DNA of 64,000 nt from contig NZ_CP031416.1 of assembly GCF_003367375.1 (NCBI RefSeq), forward strand, positions 2,301,501 to 2,365,500. The letters run 5' to 3'. This stretch comes from Gallaecimonas mangrovi. Its GTDB lineage: Bacteria; Pseudomonadota; Gammaproteobacteria; Enterobacterales; Gallaecimonadaceae. Made by a program: the position numbers and the translations under genes. This document shows, in pieces, positions 54,018 to 62,209 of the stretch; position 1 is the first letter of the stretch, and every line of letters begins with the position of its first letter. The notes below the pieces were generated by a model. It had not been told where the DNA came from, did no database searches, and was given only the letters and a program-made list of their open reading frames with translations.

Positions 54018-54419
54018 TCAGGCAAACTTTTTGTACATGCCATAGCCGGCGGGTGCTGTGTGCTGGTAGCCAAGTTTTTCATAAAATCCGGGCTTATCAG
54101 CAATGAGGGATACATAGCTCCCTGGCTGAGCCGCCATCTTGAGGTAAGCCTCGATAGCGTGCATGATTTGTTTGCCAAGGCCCCTGCCTTGATAACGTGG
54201 CGCGACGGCAATATCCACCACTTGGAAAAAACAGCTGCCATCCCCCACGACCCGACCCATCGCCACTAGCTGGGCGCCGTCATGAATGCACACCCCGTAA
54301 AGCGAATTCGCCAGGCCTTTTTCAGCCAATGCCAGCGGTTTTGCCGAAAGCCCGGCGGCGATACGCAGCTGGCAATACGCTTTGGCAACAGGAAGCTGGT
54401 GACTCAGCACTAGCGGCAT
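54018..54419 (-). CDS. GNAT-family N-acetyltransferase
   Basis: 133 residues from ATG 54419, with AGGGAGGG seven bases upstream; the frame to 54542 overlaps the cysteine-hydrolase gene. VVDIAVAPRYQGRGLGKQIMHAIEAYL and VSLIADKPGFYEKLGYQHTAPAGYGMYK place it with small GNATs of the AAC(6')-like/YhbS group. Substrate unknown. Confidence 0.82.
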   Translation of the reverse strand: MPLVLSHQLPVAKAYCQLRIAAGLSAKPLALAEKGLANSLYGVCIHDGAQLVAMGRVVGDGSCFFQVVDIAVAPRYQGRGLGKQIMHAIEAYLKMAAQPGSYVSLIADKPGFYEKLGYQHTAPAGYGMYKKFA

Positions 54420-54453
54420 TGGTTTTCCCTCCCTTGCGGCAAGTACGGCGCCG

Positions 54454-54963
54454 TTAAGCAAACTGAATATCGCTAATGGGCTGCACCCGAACCCGGCCTT
54501 TGGCAGAGTCAAAGTGGCGCAAAATATGGTTATGGTGGGCAATGATTTGCTTGGCCTTTAACGCGCCACTGTCAAGGGTACTGTGAGCGTCGGCCACCAG
54601 TACAACGTCGTAGCCAAGGGCTGCCGCCTGGCGACAGCTGGTGTCAATGCAGTAATCGGTTTGCAGGCCGCAAATCACTAACTTGCGCACATCTTGCGCT
54701 TGCAACATGGCATCAAGGGCGGTGTCCATAAAGGCGTCGCAAACGCTTTTTTCTATTTCAATGTCCCCTACCTGGCGCTCTAAAGCCGGGTGAAAGCTGG
54801 CATCAGGCTCTATCCGGTTATCGGCCACCAACACCACCGGTGCTTGTGCTAAACGCGCTTTTCCCAGCAATTTATTAATGCGCCCAAGCAGCGCTTCGCT
54901 TTGCCAAATACCTTCATCCATCAGGCTTTGCTGAACATCAATTACCACCAGTGCTGTTTTCAT
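54454..54963 (-). CDS. Isochorismatase-family cysteine hydrolase
   Basis: 169 residues. Catalytic Asp in ALVVIDVQQSL, Lys in EIEKSVCDAFMDT, and Cys in LVICGLQTDYCIDTSCRQAAALGYDVVLVADAHST. Probably an amidase of the nicotinamidase-like group. AAGGACGCCAAT precedes the start. Confidence 0.85.
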   Translation of the reverse strand: MKTALVVIDVQQSLMDEGIWQSEALLGRINKLLGKARLAQAPVVLVADNRIEPDASFHPALERQVGDIEIEKSVCDAFMDTALDAMLQAQDVRKLVICGLQTDYCIDTSCRQAAALGYDVVLVADAHSTLDSGALKAKQIIAHHNHILRHFDSAKGRVRVQPISDIQFA

Positions 54964-55078
54964 ATTGGCGTCCTTGGGTGATTAAGTGGGCGTCGTTTGG
55001 GCAAAGCAGCAAGTCATTTTGATACTAATAGCGGCAACGGATATTGCACAACCGTTTACTAGCAAAAGGGGGAAAGGG

Positions 55079-55570
55079 TTAGCCGTTTTTAGTTAACGTA
55101 ATAGCGCTAAGCTCTTGAATATCAATAATATCAACTTCTCTTGCCAGCCACTGCTTGTAGGTAATGAGGCTGGTGATGGGCATCACCGGCAGCGACATGC
55201 CTTGGTAGCTAACAGTGACACTCTTGGCAAAATCAATGGCCAATGGCAGCCATTGCTGGCGCTGCTGACAATAGATTGTTGTGCCCGGTGCCAGGCCTAT
55301 TTCAATTTTCTGGCCCTGGTAGATAAGTTGCAGGTATTCAAGGTCCCACTGCGCCTGGCGGTAATGGCGCAGTGGTTTGGAGATAAACGCATCAACTTCG
55401 GCCAGCAAGGCCTACGCCTTGGCCGCCGGGATGTACAGATCAATATCGGCCACCGGCCTGGAGCCGCCATAAAGGTGGGCCGCCAAACCACCGACAATTT
55501 GATACGGCAACTGCTGACGCGCTAAAAGCGCCGTAAGCCAGTTTAGTGCCTGGGTAACTTGCTCGGTCAT
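55079..55570 (-). pseudogene. Nucleotidyltransferase-like gene interrupted by one amber codon
   Basis: A single frame of 164 codons from ATG 55570 is broken only by TAG at 55414-55412. The first part reads LPYQIVGGLAAHLYGGSRPVADIDLYIPAAKA, with the GG-GSR-DID pattern of minimal nucleotidyltransferases. The rest runs from ALLAEVDAFISKPLRHY to the C terminus. The start overlaps the stop of the upstream gene as ATGA. The catalytic fragment alone is 52 residues, so the gene is probably dead unless the amber is read through. Confidence 0.8.
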
Positions 55571-56256
55571 TGCCCGGCCTTACGGTATACCGCGTCAAAA
55601 CGCACGTTCATACCGCCACAATTACCATTGTCGTTAACTACCAATAAACTGCCGAGCAAGCGCAAGTGGGCAGCACAGCTGTATTTGTCACTACCTTCAC
55701 TGATGGTAAGCCGGTTACCTTTCGCGGCGGCCTTACCGCTTACACCGCCAAAATGCACAATGTCGCTGTTACCGTCTGGGGTTTTGCCGCCATACCAAAA
55801 GGCGCGGCCCTCAACCTGAAGCTGGCCATTTTGAGTGGTTGTAATGGCGATTTTATTGGCAAAACGGCCACCGAGAGACCGCCACTGACCAGCCCAAGCG
55901 CTGGGTGCCGGCGTTGCTGCGTATTGCACCAGCCGCACCTTGCCCTGGGTAATGTAGCCGGTGTAGTCATTTTTTTTACCCAGGTAATAACTGCAAACCC
56001 AACCTTGCTGAGCCGGTTTTACCAGCACCCTGTCGCCGTTAATTAAATAGCCTTTTTGCCGGCATTTATCGGCTTGCGGGCAACCTTTACCATCGTCACG
56101 GGCATGCACTTTTTCGCCTTTTGCAGCGACAATTTGGCCAAGGGCAAGGTTTTCATAGCTGGGAAAGGCGCCATTACGGCAGCTATAGGGTTCAATCTCG
56201 GCAAACACATTGGCGGCGAACAACAGCAAACAGCAACAAAACGCCCCTTTAAACAT
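55567..56256 (-). CDS. Exported protein with SH3-like region, unknown
   Basis: 229 residues from ATG 56256 (GAGGTGGTT upstream) with a signal peptide (MFKGAFCCCLLLFAANVFA). NGDRVLVKPAQQGWVCSYYLGKKNDYTGYITQGKVRLV looks like a bacterial SH3 fold. A second domain holds WAGQWRSLGGRFANKIAITTTQNGQLQVEGRAFWYGG. Translationally coupled to the nucleotidyltransferase-like gene. Confidence 0.65.
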   Translation of the reverse strand: MFKGAFCCCLLLFAANVFAEIEPYSCRNGAFPSYENLALGQIVAAKGEKVHARDDGKGCPQADKCRQKGYLINGDRVLVKPAQQGWVCSYYLGKKNDYTGYITQGKVRLVQYAATPAPSAWAGQWRSLGGRFANKIAITTTQNGQLQVEGRAFWYGGKTPDGNSDIVHFGGVSGKAAAKGNRLTISEGSDKYSCAAHLRLLGSLLVVNDNGNCGGMNVRFDAVYRKAGQ

Positions 56257-56276
56257 AACCACCTCAATAGTGTTGG

Positions 56277-56600
56277 CTAAAGCCTGACGCCTGGGTGAAA
56301 GCCCATATAGCCAAGGCCGGTATTGGCCAGCATTAGAATGACAAAAATAAGCAAAGCAAAGCGGATGTCGTTGCGTTTACGCACCAATAGCGGGCTGTAT
56401 AAGCCTTCGCATTCCTTGCCAAAAATCACTGCCCAGTAGGGGCCAAAAAGACCACGGTACAGATCAATAAATTCCGGCTGCCCCCATTGCCGCCAATGCC
56501 AGGGCACTTCTATTTTCCAGGTCTTAATAAAGTCACTGCTGGTTTTAATCACCCCGTAAAACGATAAGATGGCAAGGCTGATAAGAACGACTTTAAACAT
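56277..56600 (-). CDS. Small membrane protein, unknown
   Basis: 107 residues from ATG 56600 (AAGGAATGTGCCG upstream). Two hydrophobic helices (VVLISLAILSFYGVI near the start, FALLIFVILMLANTGLGYMGF at the end) around a polar middle rich in Trp. Unknown. Confidence 0.6.
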   Translation of the reverse strand: MFKVVLISLAILSFYGVIKTSSDFIKTWKIEVPWHWRQWGQPEFIDLYRGLFGPYWAVIFGKECEGLYSPLLVRKRNDIRFALLIFVILMLANTGLGYMGFHPGVRL

Positions 56601-56629
56601 CGGCACATTCCTTTGATTTACCGCCAACC

Positions 56630-57118
56630 CTAGCCGGTTGCCTGGCTGGCAAAGCGGCTTAAGGCCTCGCCTTCAAAGCGGTAATATTCTTTCTCTGCTA
56701 ATAAAGCGGCGCCAATACCGTGATAAAAAAGCCCGGCCTTGGGATTGGTGCTTTCGGCGGTCCAGTCCAAGCGTTTGCAGCCCAATTCAACCGCCAGGCA
56801 AGCCAAGTGCTGCATCAGCTTTTTACCCACCCCTTGGCCACGGGCCTGGGCTGAGACAAAAAGGTCTTTCATAAACATTTGCCCGGCAAGCTTGGGCGCC
56901 GGATATAACACCGAATAAGAGGCAAAACCGACAACACTGGTGCCGCTAAAGGCGGCAATAAGGCGCACGCCAGAATGCGCTGAAAACACCTGTTGTTGCA
57001 GGTACGCGGTAATGTCTTCACGGCTGGCGGCTTGGTCTTTGAAGTAGTAGTGCTCTAGTTCTTCAAAAATATCCAAAAGTTGCAGGCTATGGTGGTGGCT
57101 AACGGCGTTAATTTGCAT
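56630..57118 (-). CDS. GNAT-family N-acetyltransferase
   Basis: 162 residues from ATG 57118 (GGAGTG upstream). MKDLFVSAQARGQGVGKKLMQHLACLAVELGCKRLDWTAESTNPKAGLFYHGIGA is a classic GNAT core of the diamine/thialysine acetyltransferase-like type. Only seven bases from the ASCH gene's stop, so co-transcribed with it. Confidence 0.85.
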   Translation of the reverse strand: MQINAVSHHHSLQLLDIFEELEHYYFKDQAASREDITAYLQQQVFSAHSGVRLIAAFSGTSVVGFASYSVLYPAPKLAGQMFMKDLFVSAQARGQGVGKKLMQHLACLAVELGCKRLDWTAESTNPKAGLFYHGIGAALLAEKEYYRFEGEALSRFASQATG

Positions 57119-57125
57119 CTTGCAT

Positions 57126-57596
57126 TCACTCCAATGGGTAGACCTTTTCAAAGTGCTCTAATACCAATTCACTGTCAGCCGTGAAGGCCAAGCCCAGTTC
57201 GCGGGCATGGCCATTAAAAAAGGCCAAGTGCGCCTGATACCACCAGCGATAACTGCCGTCGCCCTCCCCTTCGGCCTTGGCAAAGGCGGCAGGCACCCGG
57301 TTAAAGGGGCAAAACGACACAGTGGTGGTTTTAATGACACAAACCGGTTGCTGCGCCCAGTTAAGCACCACCGTTAACCGCCCCGGCGCTGGCAACGGTT
57401 GTTGCTCAATGTCGTAAGCGGCTTTCAGGCTACAGGTTGCGGTTTTAATGCCGCTGTTAACCAGCTGCGCACAGATATTGGCGTTTTCTTCATCCGCGCA
57501 AAAATGCTCGGCCACGCACACCGGTACGGCCTTACACTCCCTTGGCGAAAGGGTAGCAAGATAGGCGTCTAAAAAGGCTTGCTGCGCTGCATTCAT
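57126..57596 (-). CDS. ASCH-domain protein
   Basis: 156 residues. INxGIKTATCSLKAAYD-type block (LVNSGIKTATCSLKAAYDIEQQPLPAPGRLTVVLNWAQQPVCVIKTTTVSFCPFNRVP) and AKAEGEGDGSYRWWYQAHLAFF mark an ASCH domain, a PUA-like RNA-binding fold; some members hydrolyse N4-acetylcytidine. The exact activity is unknown here. Confidence 0.82.
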   Translation of the reverse strand: MNAAQQAFLDAYLATLSPRECKAVPVCVAEHFCADEENANICAQLVNSGIKTATCSLKAAYDIEQQPLPAPGRLTVVLNWAQQPVCVIKTTTVSFCPFNRVPAAFAKAEGEGDGSYRWWYQAHLAFFNGHARELGLAFTADSELVLEHFEKVYPLE

Positions 57597-57602
57597 GGCT
57601 TT

Positions 57603-58208
57603 TTAGGGGCAATGCAGATAACCGCGCAGCGCCTGCTGCCAACCCTTTTCAGCGTTAAAGTCGCTTTTAAGCTTGCCGTTGCCGGTATTGTTAACCGTTT
57701 GAATACCGCGTTTGGTCATATAGGTTGGCGTGTAGGTTGGCGGCCCCAACCGGGCGACGGCGACGCAGAGCTTTTTAAAGTCGGGGGCTTCGGTATTAAG
57801 CTCTTGCGCCAAGGCTTGGCGAAAGGCACTACGCTCGCCCGCTGCCAAATCGCTAAAGGTACGCACCTCCAGCATACGAATTGCCTGCCAAGCCGTTTTG
57901 TCGGTTACCCGCAGTTGGTCGAACCGGCCAAAGGCCCCTGCAACCGCAAATAGCGGCACAGCCTCGTTGTAATGGCCGGCCTTAACGCAGTCGGCCACCG
58001 CCGGGTAAATAACCGCCGGGGTGGTAGTACTGGCAATAGCGGCCAGCGGCATGCACGCAGGCTGAGACTTGGCTTCAACACTGCCGGAGCTTGCCTTGCC
58101 AGGCTCAGTGGTCTTGGCAGGTTCAGTTGCCTTAGTTGGCTTTTTTACGGTGTGCTGCATCGCGCAACTGGTCAGCAGCAAGCACGCTAGCACCAGAAGT
58201 TTACGCAT
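57603..58208 (-). CDS. Lipoprotein of unknown function
   Basis: 201 residues from ATG 58208 with a lipoprotein signal (MRKLLVLACLLLTSCAM; lipobox LTSC), a Thr/Lys-rich linker with repeated KATEP/KTTEP, and a helical mature domain. ATG 58220 is an alternative start. Unknown. Confidence 0.65.
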   Translation of the reverse strand: MRKLLVLACLLLTSCAMQHTVKKPTKATEPAKTTEPGKASSGSVEAKSQPACMPLAAIASTTTPAVIYPAVADCVKAGHYNEAVPLFAVAGAFGRFDQLRVTDKTAWQAIRMLEVRTFSDLAAGERSAFRQALAQELNTEAPDFKKLCVAVARLGPPTYTPTYMTKRGIQTVNNTGNGKLKSDFNAEKGWQQALRGYLHCP

Positions 58209-58283
58209 CTTGGTATCCATTAGCTTCGAACAGGTCATTTATACCATTTGCACCGCCACCAATGCATGTAAAGTGCGGCTATT

Positions 58284-58742
58284 CTACTTACCAGCCGCGA
58301 CGATGACGTTTAGATCAATAGCAAACCGGGTTACAAGGTAGTGCGAGCCCTTTTTCACAAAGCACGCCGTTCTTGTTTGCTGGCGCTTATAGCGTTGTTG
58401 GTGAACAACAGTGTCATCACTCAACGCGGCGCTTGCACAAAAGCCGTTCTGCCCATTGGATTTCACCACCACGTTTTTTGCCAGTGAATGTTGCCAAGAC
58501 AGGGGTTTAGGCGTGACCTTTATTCTTGCCAACAGCTCTTCTCTTGACAAGGAGTGAGTTCGACTGCCCTTTTGAGGTATATGCACCGTTTCACTGGCCG
58601 TAAATTTATCAGCCAGCCAAGGAGCAATAGTCGCCACATCATGGTGGATATAAGCACCCTCAAACGCTAAGTAAATCGTGGTTTTGTTATCATCGGCCTG
58701 CGCGCCGGCCAAAAAGCAAAACAGCAGAAAAAGCTTTTTCAT
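58284..58742 (-). CDS. Small exported protein, unknown
   Basis: 152 residues from ATG 58742 (GGAGTTAGGG upstream), signal peptide MKKLFLLFCFLAGAQA. The fold looks like an NTF2-like small alpha-beta protein (IYLAFEGAYIHHDVATIAPWLADKFTA, SLSREELLARI), an inference only. Its start is three bases beyond the stop of the small membrane gene 58745-58961. Confidence 0.6.
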   Translation of the reverse strand: MKKLFLLFCFLAGAQADDNKTTIYLAFEGAYIHHDVATIAPWLADKFTASETVHIPQKGSRTHSLSREELLARIKVTPKPLSWQHSLAKNVVVKSNGQNGFCASAALSDDTVVHQQRYKRQQTRTACFVKKGSHYLVTRFAIDLNVIVAAGK

Positions 58743-58744
58743 CC

Positions 58745-58961
58745 CTAACTCCAAAAAATGGTGAAGATCCAGCGCAACTGCCGCCAAAAGGCATCGCTCC
58801 ATCTTAGCGATAACAGTCCAAATATGGTGCCGAAAACCAGCAGCACTGCGGCTAAGTAGTAGCCATTGGCTATATCATGAGAAAACCAAGCAAAAAAAAC
58901 TAACCAATACCCCCAAGACAAAACCGCAGCCAAATCGGGTTGGGCCTTCTTTAACACTCAT
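58745..58961 (-). pseudogene. Small two-helix membrane protein with frameshift at a T8 run
   Basis: From ATG 58961 the frame reads MSVKEGPTRFGCGFVLGV to LVSFFCLVFS and stops. In the next frame AWFSHDIANGYYLAAVLLV to FGLLSLRWSDAFWRQL continues to 58745. The two join at eight T on the minus strand (about 58891-58898); losing one T restores a single protein of about 71 residues. The joined product fits a small family with (K/E)GxTRFxCG at the start and (G)LLxLRxxDxFW at the end. Mutation, slippage or sequencing error. Confidence 0.6.
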
Positions 58962-59029
58962 GACAATTCTTTCGGTCTACAGATATATCGATAACCCAAT
59001 CAGTAGCGAGGCTAAGCGTCACAAGCGGC

Positions 59030-59557
59030 TTACTTGCCATCCCAAATGCCGGCGTCGTACATCAGCTTCATGCTGTAATTGATTTGCAGGGTTTGATTGC
59101 TGTTTTGACAGGAAATAAAAGCCCCGCCCTTTTTCGGTGGCTGAGCGGCCACATCAATGCTTGATAAGCCGCGCAGAGGGTCGTTAAGGGTGTAGCGGTA
59201 GTGGCCATTACTAAACCACAACAGGGCATCACCATTACCGGCGCTAACGTAAGTAAAGAGCCCTTGCGACGGCCTTTTGGTGGCCGGGTATTGAAAAATG
59301 ACCTTGCCGTTTTGCACTGCCCGATACTGCAAATAGCCCTGGTGTTGGTTAACGGTGATTGACGAGCACAGCGCAAACACTTTCTTTTTGGTTTGGCAGC
59401 TCCAAAGCGGCACCTCCTGCGCAGTGCAGACACCATTGCTGTAATACATGTCTTTGTAGTCGGCCCATTTGGCCTGGGTAATATTGTCAACGGGCTTTGC
59501 CAGCAGCGCGCTTGGCGCCAGCAGGGCTAAGAAGCTCATGGCTAAAATGCGTTTCAC
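59030..59557 (-). CDS. Exported protein, unknown
   Basis: 175 residues, signal peptide MKRILAMSFLALLAPSALLA. The mature part has a Cys set (GVCTAQEVPLWSCQTKKKVFALCSS; FISCQNSN) and a beta-rich look. The opening NGVCTAQEVPLWSCQTKKKVFALCSS is common in small secreted proteins of Xanthomonas- and Shewanella-like genomes. Unknown. Confidence 0.65.
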   Translation of the reverse strand: MKRILAMSFLALLAPSALLAKPVDNITQAKWADYKDMYYSNGVCTAQEVPLWSCQTKKKVFALCSSITVNQHQGYLQYRAVQNGKVIFQYPATKRPSQGLFTYVSAGNGDALLWFSNGHYRYTLNDPLRGLSSIDVAAQPPKKGGAFISCQNSNQTLQINYSMKLMYDAGIWDGK

Positions 59558-59665
59558 CTTATTATCCTTTTAAAGTGTGTGCCGTTAAGGGCCGTACCGC
59601 GCTTTATGTTACCCTCACGGCTTGTTATTTCTAACGACCTGGCAAGGCGATTAACGCAGCGTTTT

Positions 59666-59917
59666 ATGGCAAAACCCAATAAAAAAGGCCCCAGCCGCAC
59701 CGTTGATGTTTCTTGCAGCCAATGTAGGGCGGCGATTTTTAAATACCGCAAGGGCGGTAAAGGCGCCTTGGTAAAATGCTTTATTGAACGCATTAGCGAA
59801 GACCACACCACCCAGGCTTGCCATTGCCCCGGCTGTGGCCAGGTCTTTGCCAGAGAAACCCTTATTCGCGGCACCCCAGCCTACAAAATGATTGGTGGTA
59901 AGGTGCAAATGAAATAG
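59666..59917 (+). CDS. Small zinc-ribbon protein
   Basis: 83 residues from ATG 59666. Two Cys knuckles: VSCSQCRAAIFKYRKGGKGALVKCF and CHCPGCGQVFARETLIRGTPAYKMIGGKVQMK. This short family is widespread in gammaproteobacteria and has no known function. The upstream extension to 59579 lacks homology value. Confidence 0.72.
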   Translation: MAKPNKKGPSRTVDVSCSQCRAAIFKYRKGGKGALVKCFIERISEDHTTQACHCPGCGQVFARETLIRGTPAYKMIGGKVQMK

Positions 59918-59929
59918 CGCGCCAGCACC

Positions 59930-60226
59930 TTAAAAATAGGCAGCGTCAGCCGCAAGCTGCTGCTGTAAGGCATGGGCATCAGCAAACCATTTCGTCTTTG
60001 GAAACTCCCCCTTAGGGTCTGGCGCAGACCAGGTTAAGTGCACAATAAAATAGCCAGCGGCGGTGCCTATCAACACTTCATCGCAATCTTCACGTTTAGC
60101 AAGTACAGAAAAACTAACGCCATCAAGCCGATGGGAGGCTGCTAACTCCTGTTTAAGCTCAGCTGCTAAAGCGCTGCCGTGGCTTGCGGGAAAGTCATTA
60201 ATATCGGCCCAAGGCTGTTGATACAT
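59930..60226 (-). CDS. Small protein, unknown
   Basis: 98 residues, soluble. GYFIVHLTWSAPDPKGEFPKTKWFADAHAL resembles the short proteins often kept near GNAT genes in this kind of region. Unknown function. Confidence 0.6.
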   Translation of the reverse strand: MYQQPWADINDFPASHGSALAAELKQELAASHRLDGVSFSVLAKREDCDEVLIGTAAGYFIVHLTWSAPDPKGEFPKTKWFADAHALQQQLAADAAYF

Positions 60227-60425
60227 GCAGGTCCTTTAGCGGGTGTGTTTAGACGACGCAGCCACAGTACATTCTTTGAAACACCGGCCGCTAGCAAGCC
60301 CCAAGCAATCGCTGCGATGATTCAGCATTGCCTTTACCAAAGGCCCCTCTGGAGCTCGCTCAATCTAACGCGGGCATGCAAAAGCCATGGTTTTATCTGG
60401 GGTTGGTGACTGGCCGCAGAGTGGC

Positions 60426-60923
60426 TTAATTAATCTCTATTGGGGTGCTCGCCAGGTACTCCCGCAGCGACTTCTTATCAACTTGGGTAATAAACAGCAG
60501 CTTACGGGTGTTAAAACCAACAGGCGCTTTCACATCTACCAAGGTACCCAGCGGCCCTAACGGGTAGACGGATATTTTCTTAATCATCGTTAGCGAAAAG
60601 TGGTCGGCTAAGCCAAAGCCAGAGATAGACAAGGTGGTAGGAGTAAGGCTAAATGCTGGTGTTAGCCTTATAACCGCAGTAATAAGCCAAGCACCAATAC
60701 CGATGAACAATAAAATATTTGAGGTCCAAAAAAGTTCTTTTCCAACATCATTGTTTTTTTGGATATCTTTTAGTGCTTCGTCTAACGGCATCCCTGAAGC
60801 GTGGTGATGTGAAAAAATCCCAAAGAACAGATAAAGCCAAGGTAACGGCATTACCCAGATATAGGTAAAGATGGTTGAAAAGTTAACCTTATTTGAAACT
60901 TTTCCATTTCGCCAGTAATACAA
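60426..60923 (-). CDS. Membrane protein, unknown
   Basis: 165 residues from a TTG start at 60923 with AAGGA seven bases upstream. Two membrane helices (TYIWVMPLPWLYLFFGIF; ILLFIGIGAWLITAVI), then a soluble C-terminal domain (LSISGFGLADHFSLTMIKKISVYPLGPLGTLVDVKA) that resembles a bacterial PH-like domain. First of three AT-rich genes. Unknown. Confidence 0.6.
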   Translation of the reverse strand: MYYWRNGKVSNKVNFSTIFTYIWVMPLPWLYLFFGIFSHHHASGMPLDEALKDIQKNNDVGKELFWTSNILLFIGIGAWLITAVIRLTPAFSLTPTTLSISGFGLADHFSLTMIKKISVYPLGPLGTLVDVKAPVGFNTRKLLFITQVDKKSLREYLASTPIEIN

Positions 60924-60962
60924 CGCTAATTCCTTATATCATTAGGACCATTCTCTTTGTTT

Positions 60963-61559
60963 TTAATTTCGAACTGGATCATTTAATTCCGAATTTCTTA
61001 TCTTTATAGCATGAAACAGTGTTGGAATGTCACATCGCCATTTTGGCATCAATAATGAGATAAGTAAGCCTTCAATATCGGCAATAATGCCCATTACAAT
61101 AGCCATTGAAAGCAATATACCATCTTGGCCAAAACCAAGGATGTCTATAAAGCCGACAAACAACAATATTCCCCAAAGTTTCGATGACCACATATGGTAG
61201 CTGGCCTCACGTCCATACTTACTGTAGTCAAAACCGTATCGCAGTAATTCTAATGTAACGAGTATACCCAAGGGCAACAATCGCTCATCAATTGCCGCGG
61301 GATAAAGCCAATAAATGGCAACCGTGGCACAAATATAAAAGAGCGTATCAGCAATACTATCAAGGCGTCTGATACCATCGGTTGCTACACCTAATCGCCT
61401 AGCAATAAAGCCGTCAAAAATATCAGATAAAAAAGCAGTGACCAAACATATAGAAAAACAAATTGCTGATGGATAGAAAATAGCTAAAAGCAAAATAACA
61501 GGTGCTAGTAGCCCCCGAAGAAGAGTCAATAACAAAGGTAATTTTTTAATTATGTTCAT
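60963..61559 (-). CDS. CDP-alcohol phosphatidyltransferase-family protein
   Basis: 198 residues, about six membrane helices. The motif reads SDIFDGFIARRLGVATDGIRRLDSIAD. The four Asp and the DG-AR core fit D-xx-DG-xx-AR-x8-G-x3-D-x3-D, except that the second Gly sits one residue early (Ile in its place). It would transfer a phospho-alcohol from a CDP donor in the membrane; the acceptor is unknown. Clearly AT-richer than the chromosome. Confidence 0.8.
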   Translation of the reverse strand: MNIIKKLPLLLTLLRGLLAPVILLLAIFYPSAICFSICLVTAFLSDIFDGFIARRLGVATDGIRRLDSIADTLFYICATVAIYWLYPAAIDERLLPLGILVTLELLRYGFDYSKYGREASYHMWSSKLWGILLFVGFIDILGFGQDGILLSMAIVMGIIADIEGLLISLLMPKWRCDIPTLFHAIKIRNSELNDPVRN

Positions 61560-61573
61560 CTCATTATTAACGT

Positions 61574-61984
61574 CTATGCAATTAGCGCATTGGTTTTTAA
61601 TTTACGTAAGGCTGCAATGAAAATTAAAAACGCAGAAGCGATATGGATAATAGGAATTAATCTTGCTAACAGATAAGGGCGATGCGTATAAAAATCAAAT
61701 TCTTCACCGCATAGATTATGGCCGTTAAAACTGGTTTGAATAGCAAGATCAAACCAAAAGTAGAGTATAAAGATAAACAGCAAAAGGCTAGCAACCGTCA
61801 CAAGCCGTTTTTGCAATAAGTTAGCTTCATCAAGAAGAAGACGCAGAAGAATAAAAATAGCTATTGGTACCCCATATAATAGCGATATAAAAAAACGCGT
61901 ATCATCACCTTGGGTACAAGTACCCGCAACAGCTCCCAAGCACACCACAAAACCATATATAAAGATGACAACGAGATTAAACAC
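61574..61984 (-). CDS. Membrane protein, unknown
   Basis: 136 residues from GTG 61984 (AGGACG upstream), about four helices (FNLVVIFIYGFVVCLGAVAG; ISLLYGVPIAIFILLRLL; LVTVASLLLFIFILYFWF; LIPIIHIASAFLIFIAAL). 14 bp before the CDP-alcohol transferase gene, so likely one transcript with it. Confidence 0.6.
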   Translation of the reverse strand: MFNLVVIFIYGFVVCLGAVAGTCTQGDDTRFFISLLYGVPIAIFILLRLLLDEANLLQKRLVTVASLLLFIFILYFWFDLAIQTSFNGHNLCGEEFDFYTHRPYLLARLIPIIHIASAFLIFIAALRKLKTNALIA

Positions 61985-62009
61985 CGGAACGTCCTAATAG
62001 ACCAAAAAC

Positions 62010-62155
62010 AAAAATGGGCACCCATTTTTTACTAGAAATTTTCTCATAATCCATTCACGACCCAATACTCAGAAGGTAGATATCCTTTGTTATTTATTTT
62101 TTCTAGAAAGCTCATAGATATAGCCTGAAACAAAAATGGACACCCATTTTTTACA
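62010..62155. repeat. Two palindromic repeats at the left side of the RAYT element
   Basis: AAAAATGGGCACCCATTTTTT at about 62011 and AAAAATGGACACCCATTTTTT at about 62132 are self-complementary hairpins. Between them lies TACTCAGAAGGTAGATATCC (about 62069), a worn copy of the element end AGAAGATGGATGTCC. Confidence 0.7.
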
Positions 62156-62209
62156 CAGGAATTCGTTATCGGTCTAGGCTTAAAACTTACTCGCTAACGG
62201 ATTAGCACC

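Noticed and set aside
16493-55414. Idea that TAG is recoded genome-wide because two genes carry single in-frame ambers
   Set aside because: Several intact genes end in TAG (for example the LysR gene, the Fe-alcohol dehydrogenase and the solute-binding-like protein), so TAG works as a normal stop here.
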